Part shown: positions 48,080-61,797 of the stretch, piece after piece
How positions within the stretch are numbered: the first letter of the stretch is position 1
Layout of the letters: each line of letters begins with the position of its first letter
NCBI GenBank assembly: GCA_905160935.1
Contig: CAJHZI010000445.1
Span: 459,501 to 523,500 of the forward strand
From: Enchytraeus crypticus
Taxonomy: Eukaryota > Annelida > Clitellata > Enchytraeida > Enchytraeidae
Direction of reading: 5' to 3'
DNA length: 64,000 nucleotides
Translations under genes and position numbers: made by a program
Notes under the pieces: generated by a model
Seen by the model: only the letters and a program-made list of their open reading frames with translations
The model's database searches: none
Told to the model about the DNA's origin: nothing

Positions 48080-50095
48080 AGAACTCCCCCATGTCTTTAC
48101 CAAATAAAATATTCAAGCTTAGTGATGATATGGCATTAAAGCATATTGAGATAGATAATAATATCATGATGCAACAAATTAAGTTCATTAAATGTGTGTA
48201 AAAGCACGGGTCCTGATGAAATTCATGGAAAATTGTTAGCAGAACTAAAAGAAGAGTTGGCTCCACTATTAGTACAGCTTTTTAGGGCTACTTTAGAAAC
48301 AGGGTCTGTCCCTCAAGGATTTAGAGATGCAAATGTAGTCCCTTTACATAATAAAAGGAAGTAGGAACAAGGCAGAGAATTACAGACCAATTAGTTTAAC
48401 CAGAATTATAGGGAAAATTTTTCAAAGTATAATTAAAGATAAAATTATTTCTTTTTTAGACAAAAACAACCTAATATATAATAGTCAGCATGGTTTTATT
48501 AGCGGACTTTCATGTTTAACAAATTTAATAGACTTTTTAGAAAATATTACAAGTGAATTAGATAAAGGCAATTGTATAGATGTGTTATATTTAGATTTTG
48601 CAAAAGTATTTGATAAAGTACCCCATAAAAGATTATTGAGAAAGTTAGAAGCACACGGTATACAGGGTAATATTCTTAGATGGATAGGTAATTGGTTAAG
48701 TGATAGACGGCAAAGAGTATGTGTTGATGGAGAATTTTCTAGATGGACACCGGTGAAAAGTGGTGTTCAACAAGGATCTGTCTTAGGGCCTCTGTTGTTT
48801 CTGATATATATTAATGACAAATTTAATAGACAAATATTTGACTTAGTATCAAAAGTTAGTAAATTCGCAGATGATTCGAAAATAGCAAAAAAATTGTAAA
48901 TAATAAAGCAGATGCAGAGGTTCTAAGAGAGGACATAGTAAGATTACAAAATTGGTCTAGAAAATGGCAGATGGAATTTAATAGCGATAAGTGTAATATT
49001 ATGCATATACACTGTAGATAAAAGAGTTTCAATACAGAATATATTTTAAATAATAAATTACTGAAAAATACTACTTCTGAAAGAGACTTAGGTGTAATAG
49101 TGGATAATTCATTAAAATTTAGTGAGCAATGTAATAAAGCTGCCAATAGTGCAAATGCTGTTATAAGTATAATAAAAAGAACAATGACAAGTAAAAGAAA
49201 AGACATTATATTAAAGTTACATAAGGCATTGGGTAGACCCAAACTTGAATATTGCGTTCAGGCTTGGTGTCCATATCTTAAGAAAAATATAGAGAAATTA
49301 GAGAAAATCCAAGCTAGAGCTACAAGATTAATTAAGAAATGTACTAATATCAATTATGAAAATCGCTTAAAATACACTGGATTAATATCTTTAAAAGAGA
49401 GAAGGGTTAGAGGCGATTTAATAGAAGTTTATAAGATGCTTAATGGTTTCGGTAAAATAAATTATAAAAATATTATGAAGTTTCAATTAGCAAATAATAA
49501 CAGAACTAGCAGACACAAATACAAGTTAATTAAATTTAGAAGTAGGCTTGAGATCGCAAAAAAATTTTCAGTCAGAGAGTTGTTGGTGTTTGGAACGGAC
49601 TGCCAGAGGAGGTCGTTGAGGCCGAATCTGTCAATCAATTTAAGAATAGGTATGATAAGTATATAAAGTGTTGTAGGGAAAGGTGTGAAGTAGTAGTGGA
49701 AAAGTAATAGGCTGAGTGGTCTGGTTGCCACTCATGTTAAAGTGTATAAGTTTTGATAGTTAAGTAGAGTTTATATAGTTTATTTAGCTTTTTTGTATAA
49801 AATGGCTATTGTCTATTGATGTAATGTTTGGTAGGTGTGGTTTTGAGGACGTGTAGGCCTAGGTATGTTGTAATTTGACAAGTGTTAGCATATTGAGTAG
49901 TATTTGTACCTGTTAGTGTACAAATTATTAGTACAGGTGTGCTGGCATTAGTATACAGGTTACTATGTAAATATGTTTAATATGTTACCCTATGCTGGAT
50001 GTGTAGGTAAGTTTTATTTTATTTTGTGTGGGTCTCAAACAAGCAGTTGTGCTTTCTGACCTAGTGTCGTTATGTTATGTTATGTAAGTGAAATG
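48080..50095 (+). mobile_element. LINE family G (RT to 3' tail)
   Basis: Plus strand. Upstream part SPAPLLVQLF-like and GSVPQGFRDANVVPLH; RT core [40 protein letters not shown] and SKFADDSKIAK; C-terminal KLEYCVQAWCPYLKKNIEKL and ERRVRGDLIEVYKMLNG. The 3' UTR ends in TTATGTTATGTTATG. The last 188-codon frame is long and intact, so this is among the younger LINE copies here. Confidence 0.85.
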
Positions 50096-50497
50096 CGATA
50101 ACATTTAGCTATGCTATTTTATATTTTTATTTATTTTATTTTATATTTATTTTATATGCGAAATTGGAATATTTATTAGGGTTGCCAATTTTAAGCACAA
50201 AATAGAAAAGGCTACCAACGTATGGTAAGTTACATTTGTGTACGACTTTTTTCGCCGCCCTGTATTATGTCACTCATTATGTTTCGCTACCGAGAATGGG
50301 GTACAGCAGTAGATCTATTCCATGTTATAATTTTCATTTATTGATTCTTCGTTATATGCTGTACTATAGGCCTTGTATAACCTCATTACTGCATTTCTAC
50401 TGTAATTTAGTTATACATTCAAAAAATGAATAGCATATTTTCTTCTGAATTCTACGGTTAAATTTTTAATTATTGGCTTAATAATTCTAGGCTACTC
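50096..50497. other. Intergenic stretch
   Basis: AT-rich, nothing recognised. Confidence 0.4.
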
Positions 50498-52235
50498 AGC
50501 GTCATCATCATTATCTTCCCTTAAATCCCAGTTTAACCAGAGTCAGGATACTAATAGACTTTCTCCAGTCCTCTCTGCCCCACACCAAATCTTCAGTCAA
50601 TCCCATATATTTTCATGTCTTCCTTAATAACCGCATCACACATCTATTGTGGTCTACCACTTTCTAGCTTAAGATCCAGCTCTTACCTCCAAACTCTCTT
50701 TACTACATCCTCATCGGCCTTTCTCACACTATGGCAATACCATCTCAATCTCGACTGAGCCAACCTATCCCCGATCCAATCAACATTCAAATGCATCTTC
50801 ACATATTCATTTTCCATTTTGTCCTTCCGAGTTTTTTTCATACATTAGACGTAACAGCCTCATATCTGCCACAAGCAAACTTTGTAAAAGTTCCCTTTTT
50901 AGTGCCCAACATTCCGAACCATGCATCATTTCTGGCCCTACCACAGAACTACAAATTTTGCATTTCAAGCTTAGTGGTATTTTCCTATCACACAGTACTC
51001 CACTAGCTGCCCTCCACTTTGCTCATCCAGCCTGAATCCTACTAGTTACCTCAATTTCTAACTCACATCAACCTCTATTACAGACCCCAAATACTTAAAG
51101 TTAGTGACCTTCCTTAGCTCCACCCCCTGACTTGTCACTCTATCTCCGTTTATCATCTCACCCTGGCATCTACTCTCCAAATGGTCCGTTTTGTCTATAT
51201 TCACCCTCAGTCCTTTACTTTCTAAAGCCTCTGTCGCATTTTCCAACATCTTGATTACTTTCTCCACAGTGTCTCCTACACTGATCATCTGATCAGATCA
51301 TCTGCAAAGAGCATGCACCAAGGGGCCTCCTTAATAACTCCCTTAAGCTACTCATCCTTAATCAAAATAAATAAATATGGACTAGGGCTGATCCTTGATG
51401 TACCCTGATCTTCACCTAAAAACTCTCCAAGTGTCCACACTCCACTCTCACACTAGTCCTCACCCTACTATACATATCTTTGATTAACTCAACATACCTC
51501 CTGTTCTCCTTCCTTTTCTTCAAAACTTCCCACACCAGTTCTCTCGGAACCCTATCATAGGCCTTTTACTGATCCACAAATACCATCTGTATCTTCTTCA
51601 TCTTTCTCCTTTTCTTCTCCATCAATAGCCTCCACGTCGATATCAGCTCTGTTGGTTGTCGACCTTCCAGACATAAACACAAACTGGTAACCCTCAATGC
51701 TTGTTGAATATCTCAACCTACTCTCCACTACTCTCTCCCATACCTTCATTGTTTGGCTCCACAGCTTAGTACCTCTATACTTCCTACACTATTGAATATC
51801 TCCTTTACCCCTATATACCGGCACTAAACAACTCAACCTCCATTCTTCTGGCATTCTGTTCCCCAAAACATCTTGTCAAACAAGCACCCAAACCTCTCCA
51901 CCGCTCTCAGACCTACTATCTTCCACACTCCCCCCGGGAATCTATCCAACCCCACCACTTTACCCTTATGCATTTTCTATAATGCCCTCTCAACCGCTTC
52001 AACTGTAACATTCTGTACTTCCAAATCCTCAAATCCTTCGCTACCTACATCATCTTCATGTCCCTCATTAACCCCTTCATTTAACAACTTACAAGAATAC
52101 TCTCCCCAAAGTTCAACAATCTCTCCATCTTCTGTTACTACTTTCCTATTATTTCCCTTTATACAGCTCACATTGTCTTTGCTTCTCCCTTTGCCTATCT
52201 ACTTGATAAATCTCCTTTTCGTCATCTTTGCTGTT
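50498..52235 (-). mobile_element. LINE family A, longest copy
   Basis: Minus strand, 3' end at CATCATCATTATCTTCCCTT. From N to C: VWERVVESRLRYSTSIEGYQ, FVFMSGRSTTNRADID, a decayed active-site region near 51290 (FADD-type, MISVGDTVEKV), SKGLRVNIDKTDHLESRCQG, VTNFKYLGSVIEVD, then decayed C-terminal sequence with RLRWYCHSVRKADED-like remnants. It defines the family whose tail S2 shares. Confidence 0.85.
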
Positions 52236-52295
52236 TAATATCTGGTAGAATTTCTAGACTACGTCAATGTATTATGAACTAATTTAATCATTAAA

Positions 52296-52411
52296 AGCTG
52301 GTAAAGCTAAGGTTAACGTCGGTTTCCTCACTCGAAAGCGATGTCAGTGACGGGCGAGCCCAGGATTTGAACCCCGCACATACTGATCCACGGTCGAGTG
52401 TCTTACCGACT
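52296..52411 (-). mobile_element. tRNA-derived SINE S1
   Basis: Minus-strand copy with an intact B-box (GGATTTGAACC on plus). It is followed by TAGGTAAGACACTCGATTAGG, which forms a hairpin with the S1 head TCGAGTGTCTTACCGACTAG. Confidence 0.85.
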
Positions 52412-52950
52412 AGGTAAGACACTCGATTAGGCGAGTTCTAAATGTTTGTCGAAAGAAATGATCAAAATTGTGCCTTAAATTGGTAAATCCTTCTGAAAAT
52501 AGTCATGTACCAGCTGAGGATTGAATTGTATAAAAACTAGTCTGGTAAGAAGGTAGCCAGAGGATAGAAACTGAGCCAAGCCATCCCTATATGTATATAT
52601 ATTGTAATGAAACATAAATTAAAGTGATCTTTATTTTTGTAATACTCAAATTGTCAGTATTGGTTTAGGCTTTTATACTCGCAATACAATTGCATACAAT
52701 GAATATAACTAGTATTCAGAGCAATATGAATGACATTGGTCATTTGAACCAGGAACCCCGAACAACTTAAAGAGTAAATAGGAAATTTTTTATATAATTA
52801 TAGAACAGTAATAACAATAACAATCAGCAACAATACGCGTAATTACTTTGATTTACAAATATAATCACCCAACTCTCTACAAACATTTGAGTAAACTCTT
52901 TGTCACCGCCAAACAAAATAATAAAAAATGAATTATTCTATATTATTATA
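52412..52950. other. Intergenic stretch
   Basis: AT-rich, nothing recognised. Confidence 0.4.
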
Positions 52951-53232
52951 CATCATCATCATCTTCCCTTGAATCCCAGTCTAACTAGGATCGTGATACG
53001 AACAGACTGTCTCAAATCCTCTCTGTCCTACATCATATCATCCATCAGTCAATCCTCTACTTGATACTTCTTCATTCGTTTAAATTTGTCTAGCATTTTC
53101 TGGAGCCTAGGCGCTCACCAATCCAATGCCCATTCTGACGTTGATGTGGATCTTAGTACTTTAATCACCTTCTGCGACACCTGCAGTCATCGGTTGGTCA
53201 ATTCTTCAAACAATCCGAACACAACACGGGGA
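52951..53232 (-). mobile_element. Short retroposon S2 copy
   Basis: Minus-strand copy of near-full length: CATCATCATCATCTTCCC tail, CATTCTGACGTTGATGTGG, CACCTGCAGTCATCGGTTGG and the head ACACAACACGGGGAAAT. Confidence 0.8.
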
Positions 53233-54087
53233 AATATATTATGATTGATGTCTGTATTATAAGACATCAATATTAGAAAATAGTGCAAACAGTATAATCT
53301 ATTTAAATCAAGTAATTATCATAAATTAATTGAGCAATCTGAGGAAAAGAATTAGAGAACAATTAAAAATAAACATTTAACAACGTGGATAAATAAAACA
53401 AATTAAAATCATTTAAAGACTCCGTTTCTTCGCTAGATATCTACAAATATATTTCGCTGTAAGATGGGAAGATTAAAGATTCTATTTAAATAGCTTGTTA
53501 ACTAGTTTCCCTCTTCGAGTGTAGAATCATAGTTTTAACCAAGAAGTTATGCAAATAGGCTTCTTTCGAATCGATTCAAATTAATTAATATACTGGATAC
53601 AATCATGAAATCATTTCTTACACATTTGCATTTTGTATTTTCATATATATTTTAATGTTCCTTTCATTTACACTTATCTGTTTGCACTTTTAAACGAAAA
53701 TGTTCACTATATTATTTTATAATTTTCAGAAGTACGACCAAAAATAAAGATAGTACACAATGTAGTCTACATTAAGAACTGAGCTAAGAGGTATTCATGG
53801 AGATATTCATGGTATTTGCTTCAAGTGCTATGATTCAAACACAGCACAAGAAGCAAAAAGAATACATTTTCGAGCACAGAGCATATAGAGCACAGAGCAC
53901 AAAATAGAACAGAATTAACTCTCACACGCATAACATCAGAAGAACAAAGCACAGAGTTAATTAAAGTTACATGTAACTCGACAGGTTGCACATTTGGTCT
54001 TGCAAATGTGCAAGACCAAACGCTTAACGATCAAACGCATTGAATATGAATAATCGAGCAAAGTGTCGAGCTGAAATCTAGCAGACA
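53233..54087. other. 3' flank of the HSF-like gene
   Basis: Presumed 3' UTR and flank on the minus strand. A possible ATTAAA signal (TTTAAT on plus) lies at about 53655. At 53995-54025 a short inverted repeat, TTTGGTCTTGCA and TGCAAGACCAAA, forms a hairpin. GCACAGAGCACAAA-like words repeat at 53870-53910. Confidence 0.4.
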
Positions 54088-55606
54088 TCACAGCACAAAG
54101 TATTCTCTAGTCTCGTTCTTCTGCCAGACATCTTGAGCGTTCTGAACAGGAAGAGCTTGAGGACGGCCGAGCAGTCCATTCTCGCCGTTAACTCTGTACA
54201 GAATCTCCATAAACTCGCTTTTTATCATGAAATACTCTGAAATGGTGACTGCTGTAGGAGTCAGGACTTCGTGTCCTAGAACTTTATTCGACTCTGTGGA
54301 TGCACTTACAGCTGCTTTCTCAATGTTGACATATTCCTTGAATGAAGAGGCGTCGTAAGAAAGGCATTCACAACCCGAATAATACTGCATAGAGCTTAAA
54401 GGAAATTCCAAAAAATAACTTTCTTCAGCTGCTGGTGTGAAGTATTGCAATTCGGAAGTTTTCGAAGCAGTTGTAGGAGTAAGAGACATTCCACACCTGT
54501 AGTCTCCAAAATGACATCTGAATCCGTTTGATAGAAGACTATTTCCAACGCTGGGATAAATGTCAGAAGCTGATAATCCATTACAATATGGAGGACCACC
54601 GATATCGGTAAGAGACTGAGATTCTGTGAAAGGCTGCAATCCAATTGCATGTTGTTTATATCCGTCTGATAAATAGTGGGCATCCAAATCATTTGTGATA
54701 AGCTGCTTTACATCACACAGCAATGTACAAGAGTATGGATCATTCAGTACATATTTGTCCATTCCAAAGCTTCCATACAAGCTGTACGTGTGCAACACGT
54801 TTATAGTTGCATCTAGCGCTTCCAGCCACAAGCAAGCGGACTTTGTATTAGTAGGACGCCCTCTGGTGTCAGATCTGATCAACTTGTCAGAAAGCTGAGC
54901 GACTCTGGACAATGGAGACGCTTCTACACTCATCAGAGATTTTTGATTATCTTTAAACTTATCAATAAGTTGTTTCAAACCTTTATTGGTATCTCTAGCG
55001 TTGATTAAGGACTCGGCATCTACGAATTCATCAGTCGGTATCTCTGTTGTCTCCGTGTTTCCCTGAGTCCACTCTGTCGGCGATAGAAGCTTCCATTGAT
55101 TGACAGAAGCCTTATGCAAAAACTTCCACAAACTGGATTGATCGCTGAAAGGATCGCATTCTGATAGCTTATCGTAATCAGTGCATTCCGAAGTCCCCAC
55201 ATGCGCGTCGAGGAAAGTTTCCCCTAACCTGTTCTCCTTCGCTGCAAAAACCTTACTATCATTAGTGACGATTAATCTTCTCTTGACTGGACCTGCACAC
55301 ACACGGTCCAGCAGTTCTACTCGAGTATTCACAGACCTCTTTCTAATCGATTTACTCCCTAATAACTCAGTGAACTCAGTGCTATCACGTGCTATACTGT
55401 GGAACTCAGTATCCACTCTGTGATCTCCCATCGTGTGATCACTAGAGGCAAACTCACCGGATCTCCTCTGAGTCTCGTCGCTATGCAGAGAGGATTGGGA
55501 TGTTTGGGAATTCCATGGACCATCGTCATATCTGCTTGACTGAGAGAGGCTCAGATCATCTCTTCGGTTTTGCTCAATTCTCTTCAACTGTTGTGATTCG
55601 TAATAT
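54088..55606 (-). CDS. HSF-like gene exon 3
   Basis: Acceptor TTCTTTTACCAG. It enters with [20 protein letters not shown] and runs 506 codons to the stop. Ser/Thr/Asp-rich with few hydrophobic blocks, probably a disordered regulatory region. It contains KSIRKRS and PVKRRLIV, possible basic nuclear-localisation clusters. A single long intact frame argues that the gene is alive. Confidence 0.85.
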
Positions 55607-58197
55607 CTGGTAAAAGAAAGAAGTTACGAAAAGTTAGTGTAGGCCTATATTTAAACAAAGCATAGCAGTAGTACGCATTGCGCTGTTTTGCAAAGATTAA
55701 AAAACGGCAAGAATAAAATAATAAAAGCAAATAATTATTGCTCCGATTATAAATCAACAACTAAAGCGAATCTACGCTAACAGAGTTTCACTCTCCCCCC
55801 CCCTCCTATGTGTCTTTGTTAGCCTGACACACGCAAAGAAGCGAATGATGTGAAAAGATTAGAGATTTAACAATCGTTCCATCTTTCTAAGTAAAGTCTA
55901 CTGAAACTCATAACGGTTATAGATATTTGTTTGAGAGTTTCAAAAAAAGATTTTTCGGCGGTAAATAAGAGCAATTTCATTGCATGCTCTCATTTGCGCC
56001 TATATTGCTGAAGAAGAAAAATCAACACACTCTACTGCAAGATGGTATTCCACTCGGGAAACAAACGGAAAATGCGTAAGAAGACTTATGCCAAAAGGAG
56101 CCTTTGGAAGTTAGTATGGAGTTCAACATGGTACTATTCCCGTGGTTTTATTGATTATATGATTGTAGCAGTATGACTATGTCACAGAAAGATGTATAAA
56201 TTTGATTTATAAAAAGAAATCATAGTTATATAAAATTGTTTTGTCTTATGTCGACTTTAAATTTTCTAAGAAACGTATAGAACTTTTCTGGAACCAAGTT
56301 TTAGTAGGTTGAGTATAAAAATTTGTACGAGATTCTTTTCCACTAAGCAAGTGCAATGAGTAGACTATGAATTTCGACTATCTTTTGATGATCTCATTCT
56401 TTGTGATTTTCGTTGACTTTAAACTCTATTTTAAAAAGAAACCCATGGACCAATAGCAATAGTTTTTGTTACAAATTTCACAGACACAAAATAGCGCTGT
56501 TATAATATAGGCCTAATAGATTTGAAGAGTATTAAATTAAAAAGATGCCTCTACACCAGCGGCCAATTGCAATAGTTTTCGTTACAAATTCATCAAACAT
56601 AATATATCACTGTTATAATGTAATATAGGTTAAAAAGTCAATGCTTCAGAACTAACACATTTAGGTAACTGTGTACACTCAATACGCTCAATTACATATT
56701 AATAAATATATTTAGAAATATTTGAAAATAAATCACAACCAAAAATCACAACCATAAATCACAACCATAAATCACAAATACGCTCAGTTACATATTAAAT
56801 AAATATATTTAGAAATATTTAAAATGAGGCAAGGGACATAGATTTCCATCATTAACTCCATTAAGAAACCGAAAATAAATCACATACATTCCGATGATTC
56901 CATGTATTTTTAATTCTCCGACTTTCTCCTTTTGTCTGTCCTCCTCCCCCCCCCGCTCTGTGGTATGGCCTAGGGATGGTTCAACTAATCAATCTTTTCA
57001 CCACTAATTAAATTAATTGCAAGATATGAATATCTTCTCCATATCCACATTTCCAATGCCTCCAGTTTCCTAGTATCTTCCTTCCTTAAGGTCCATGCTT
57101 CACAACCATACAATAGCGTGGTCCAAACCAAAGTTTTCACTATGTGTATCTTCGTGTCTTTCTTCAGATTAACAAAAAGTCTGAAGAAAGACACGAAGAT
57201 ACAGATAGTGAAAACTTTGATTTGGACCACGCTATTGTATGGTTGTGAAACATGGACCTTAAGGAAGGAAGATACTAGGAAACTGGAGGAATTGGAAATG
57301 TGGATATGGAGAAGAATGGAGAGGATTAGTTGGACTCAAAAGGCTACAAATGAGGAAGTTTTGGAGAGAGTTGGCACAGATAGACAGTTGATAAGTGTAT
57401 TAAGAAATAGGTAGAAGAGTTGGATAGGACACATTCTAAGAGGGGAAGGTCTATTAAAAGAGGTTATAGAAGGTAGAACGGAAGGAAAAAGAGGCAGGGG
57501 CAGGCCGAGATTAGGTATGTTAGATGATTTAAACACCCACTCATATGTGGAGATGAATAGGAAGGCGGAAGACAGAGAAGAGTGGAGGCGTTACATACCA
57601 TGGACCTGCCAGTAGTCAGTGCACTAAGAGAGAGATGAATATCTAAAATCCATATCTTCCAAAGGGATTAAACGTCGAAAGGGACCGAAACATAACTAAT
57701 CAATCATGCTTGGTACGAACCTGTGCTTAACGCTACCCAGTAGATCTGGACGATCCGCCCTGAAGTTTGGATGATAGAATTGAAGCCATTCTCTGCTAGG
57801 CAGACCCTCTGATGATCCCGCCTGGTCACGTGACTGTTCAGCTGTTGACATGACGAGTTCAAAGCCGTACACATGGAACTGCTTCTTCAGAGTAACTAGA
57901 CTGGGCAAGCGAAGTAGGTTAGGATGCCACCTTTCCATTTCATTTTCAAAGCCATCCTGTACAAATAAATGCTCAAGTATAACAGTCTATCAATTCTTCT
58001 AAATTTAGCCCACAAATTTCATCATAGTCAGAAATTACATTTTGTTCAGCTACTTACACTTAATCTGAAATCGAGTAAATTGCATTCATAATAGTGTAAA
58101 TATGCATTATATAATATATATATATATATATCTATATATATATATATATAAGTAAGGTATATATAATTATATATATAATTATACATATATATATATA

Positions 58198-58232
<35 letters not shown>

Positions 58233-58235
58233 TAT

Positions 58236-58287
<52 letters not shown>

Positions 58288-58517
58288 ATATACATCTCTT
58301 ACTACACTGGCTATTGGCAAATCTATGGCAAATAACTTCTCCATATTTCTATCCTCTGCCTTTCTCTTCATATCAACATGAATTAGTTATCAAATCATCC
58401 AATATCCCAAGTCTTGGTCTTCCTTTAACTAACCTTTTTTCCATTCATTAGTCCCATAATTACCTCTATCAGCAAAACATTATTTGACCCATCCAATTTT
58501 CTTTCTATTATATATTC

Positions 58518-58548
<31 letters not shown>

Positions 58549-59045
58549 CTGAATATATAAATAATATAATATAAATATATATTATATTACAAATATACAT
58601 AACATAATACAATACAATACAATATAATATAACATAACATAACATAACATAATATTATATAATATGATATGATATGATATTGATATGATATGATATAGTA
58701 CTGTACTGTGCTGTACTGTACTGTACAATACTATACTTTACTATACTACTATACCATACTATACTATACTATACTATACTATACTATACTATACTATACT
58801 ATACTATACTATACTATACTATACTATACTATACTATACTATACTATACTATATTATACCATACCATACCATATCATACCATACCATACCATACCATACC
58901 ATACCATAGCATACCATACCATACCATACCATACCATACTATACTATACTATACTATACTATATTACATTATTATATATACTATACTATATTATAATACA
59001 TTATTATATATACTATACTATATTATATTACATTATTATATTCTA

Positions 59046-59115
<70 letters not shown>

Positions 59116-59488
59116 GATATTCCCCATGTTGTGCTCGGGTGTGGTTGGACCACGGCAGAATTGGGCAACCCCAAGCAGTCTGCCGCGTGTACGTAAGAGG
59201 CGACTAAAGGCAGGAGCTGAGGATGGCAAAAGGGGACCCACTTCACCATGAAATATTTTCCCCCAGGATTAAATAGTAATTAATCCATCTAAGTGAGGAG
59301 GGCAATGGAAAACCACCTCAGAAGCCATATTTTCCCAAGCTATAGGCTACATAAGGCATGGATAAGGCATAGACTTTGTGAATTGATTAACTCTTGTTGA
59401 TCTAAGGAATGCTCATATTGAGCGAGAAAACAGACTTTGAGTATGAATATGTACCTTGAACCTTCCACTTGGCAGTGCACTGAAGAAG

Positions 59489-59546
<58 letters not shown>

Positions 59547-60739
59547 ATATACAGTATATAATGCATATGTACGACATGTATATATGCATAATATGGGTAG
59601 ACGGATAGTTTTCTCAGGGAATGACACCCCTGCCCAGTAAATGTTAGTCGAAGCTGAAGAAGGCATAGGAGGCTCACTACTTCATTAGCAGAATCCCCGA
59701 AGAATAATGATATATCCTGTTCTATCTTCATTTAACTGAAGAAGAATTAATGAATATAGAATTATCTTTATGTCACCTAGCTTTAAGCTTCAGATAATTG
59801 GAGTGCCCCATTTAGATGGAATCATAAATGTTTAGGAGTCACAAGTTCGTGTAATTTTTCCTTTTCAACTCATATATTCAATCTTGTATGCTCGAGCAAC
59901 ATTACTGCTTTATAGTCTACTCTTTGTGCCCAAGGATCTGCCTAGTGAACTTCTTCAAATAGTGTTCTAGGCTTCTACTCTTAGTAAATTACTCTACGCC
60001 TCACAATTTTGGGGGGGGTTTCACCAATGTTGATGAATAGAAACCGCCTAGAAGCATTTTTGAGATGCTCAAAAAAGGACTAGTTCCTAACAAAGAGCAA
60101 ACTTTTGAGAATCTCTGCTTGTCAGCTGATAAAAAGTTATTAGGGAAATTAGTCTTAACCTGACCACTTTCTGGCTCCACTTTTGCTCCCACTAAATCAA
60201 CATTGATATCAAACCCAATGAAACGTTGTAAAAGAAGCTATGCAATACCAACTAAGCGTATTTCCTTAAGTGATAAAACTTAATAACACACATGATACTA
60301 ACTACCGTCATAAGTGATGCTACTAGACTATAACTAATTAAATTTTGGTTTAAAATTGCATTGTTTGTATTTGAATTACTATGACATTATCTCTCATATA
60401 GTGTTCAATGTAATTATGTTCGTATGTTCCATTTCGTTTGTTCGTGCGCCACCTATCTGCGATTGTCAGATTGTTTGGAAATAAACGAAGACATTTTATG
60501 ATTAAAAGACCCACTCGTATGTCGACATGAAAAGAAAACGGAAGACAGAGAAGAGTGGAGGCTTTATATACCATAAGCCTGAAAGTGAACAGTGCACTAA
60601 GAGAGAGGTATGGATATTATATGTATAGTAAATACCGTATATATAAATAAATAAATATCTATATATATATTTATATATATGCGATTGGCTCCAGCCACAT
60701 CGCCACTGGCCCCAGGCAGGGATGTATGTAGGGATGTAT

Positions 60740-60788
<49 letters not shown>

Positions 60789-61748
60789 GCCTACATATAT
60801 ACCACACACCTACATGTACATACATCCCTACATACATTCCTACATACATCCCTGGCTGGGGCCAGTGGCGATGTGGCTGGAGCCAGTGGTAATGTCAGTA
60901 AGATCTTATTTCGCGAATCATTATATGCGGGGTTCAAATCTTAGACTCGCCGGTCACTGACATCACTTTCGAGTGAGGAAATTGACGTTAACATTAGCTT
61001 TTTTACTTTTAGTTTTTTTACAGAAAAAAATTAATACAAGATATAGGCTAATAGAAAACGATAAAAGAGGCCCCTATATTATGACGGGGGAAATTTGTTC
61101 TGCAATTAGCAGTACGAAGAAAGGGAAGGCTGCTCGAATAGATGATAACCAAGCAGAATTCTTAAAACTGTTGAAATGAAAAGCACTCAATATGTTGCTG
61201 GAAGTATGTATGCAGGTGCACAATGCAGGTGTTTGACCAGTCGACTTTACCACGTCAGCTATGATCCCAATTCCCAATAAAGCCAATGCTGTAGAGTGTT
61301 CTTACGATGTTATTAAAGATAATAAATAATCGCATTCAGTCAAAAACGGATATGATATTGAGCAAGACGCAATTTGGTTTTAGGATGGATGCAGCACAAG
61401 AGAAGCAATAGTATGACCCGCATAATATTATCATCGCTACCACGCCACCCGAGTGGCACACTGATCCAGAATTTACAAGCTCATCGGCTTATACGCAGTT
61501 GAAAAAATTGAAATCGTTTAGAGAAAATATGTGAATGATGTCGCTTCAGATAAACACGAGAAATTCTTAATGAGTGATACATTACGTATGTTATATATGA
61601 TGACGTCCCTGACATCATCATTGTGTGAGGAAACGGACGTTAAACCTTTACTATTATTATTATACACGGACGCAGCAAGCACTTTATAATATTACTTTTG
61701 AACTGGCTCCTGTCGTGCAGGATAGAGCGTGGCCGCGTGGAGTGAGAA

Positions 61749-61797
<49 letters not shown>

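Larger units (their letters stand above)
55607..57720. other. HSF-like gene intron 2
   Basis: Contains a ~110-base imperfect tandem duplication at about 56440-56640 (AATAGCAATAGTTTTTGTTA / AATTGCAATAGTTTTCGTTA), a 13-base repeat AAATCACAACCAT at 56731-56778 between two copies of CATATTAATAAATATATTTAG, and an inverted LINE fragment at 57000-57690. Confidence 0.6.

Noticed and set aside
54396-54898. Open frames overlapping the HSF-like exon 3 in other frames
   Set aside because: Shadows of the 506-codon exon; no independent start or motif.
58708-59046. 112-residue frame rich in Tyr-Thr-Ile-Leu
   Set aside because: Translation of the pentamer satellite.
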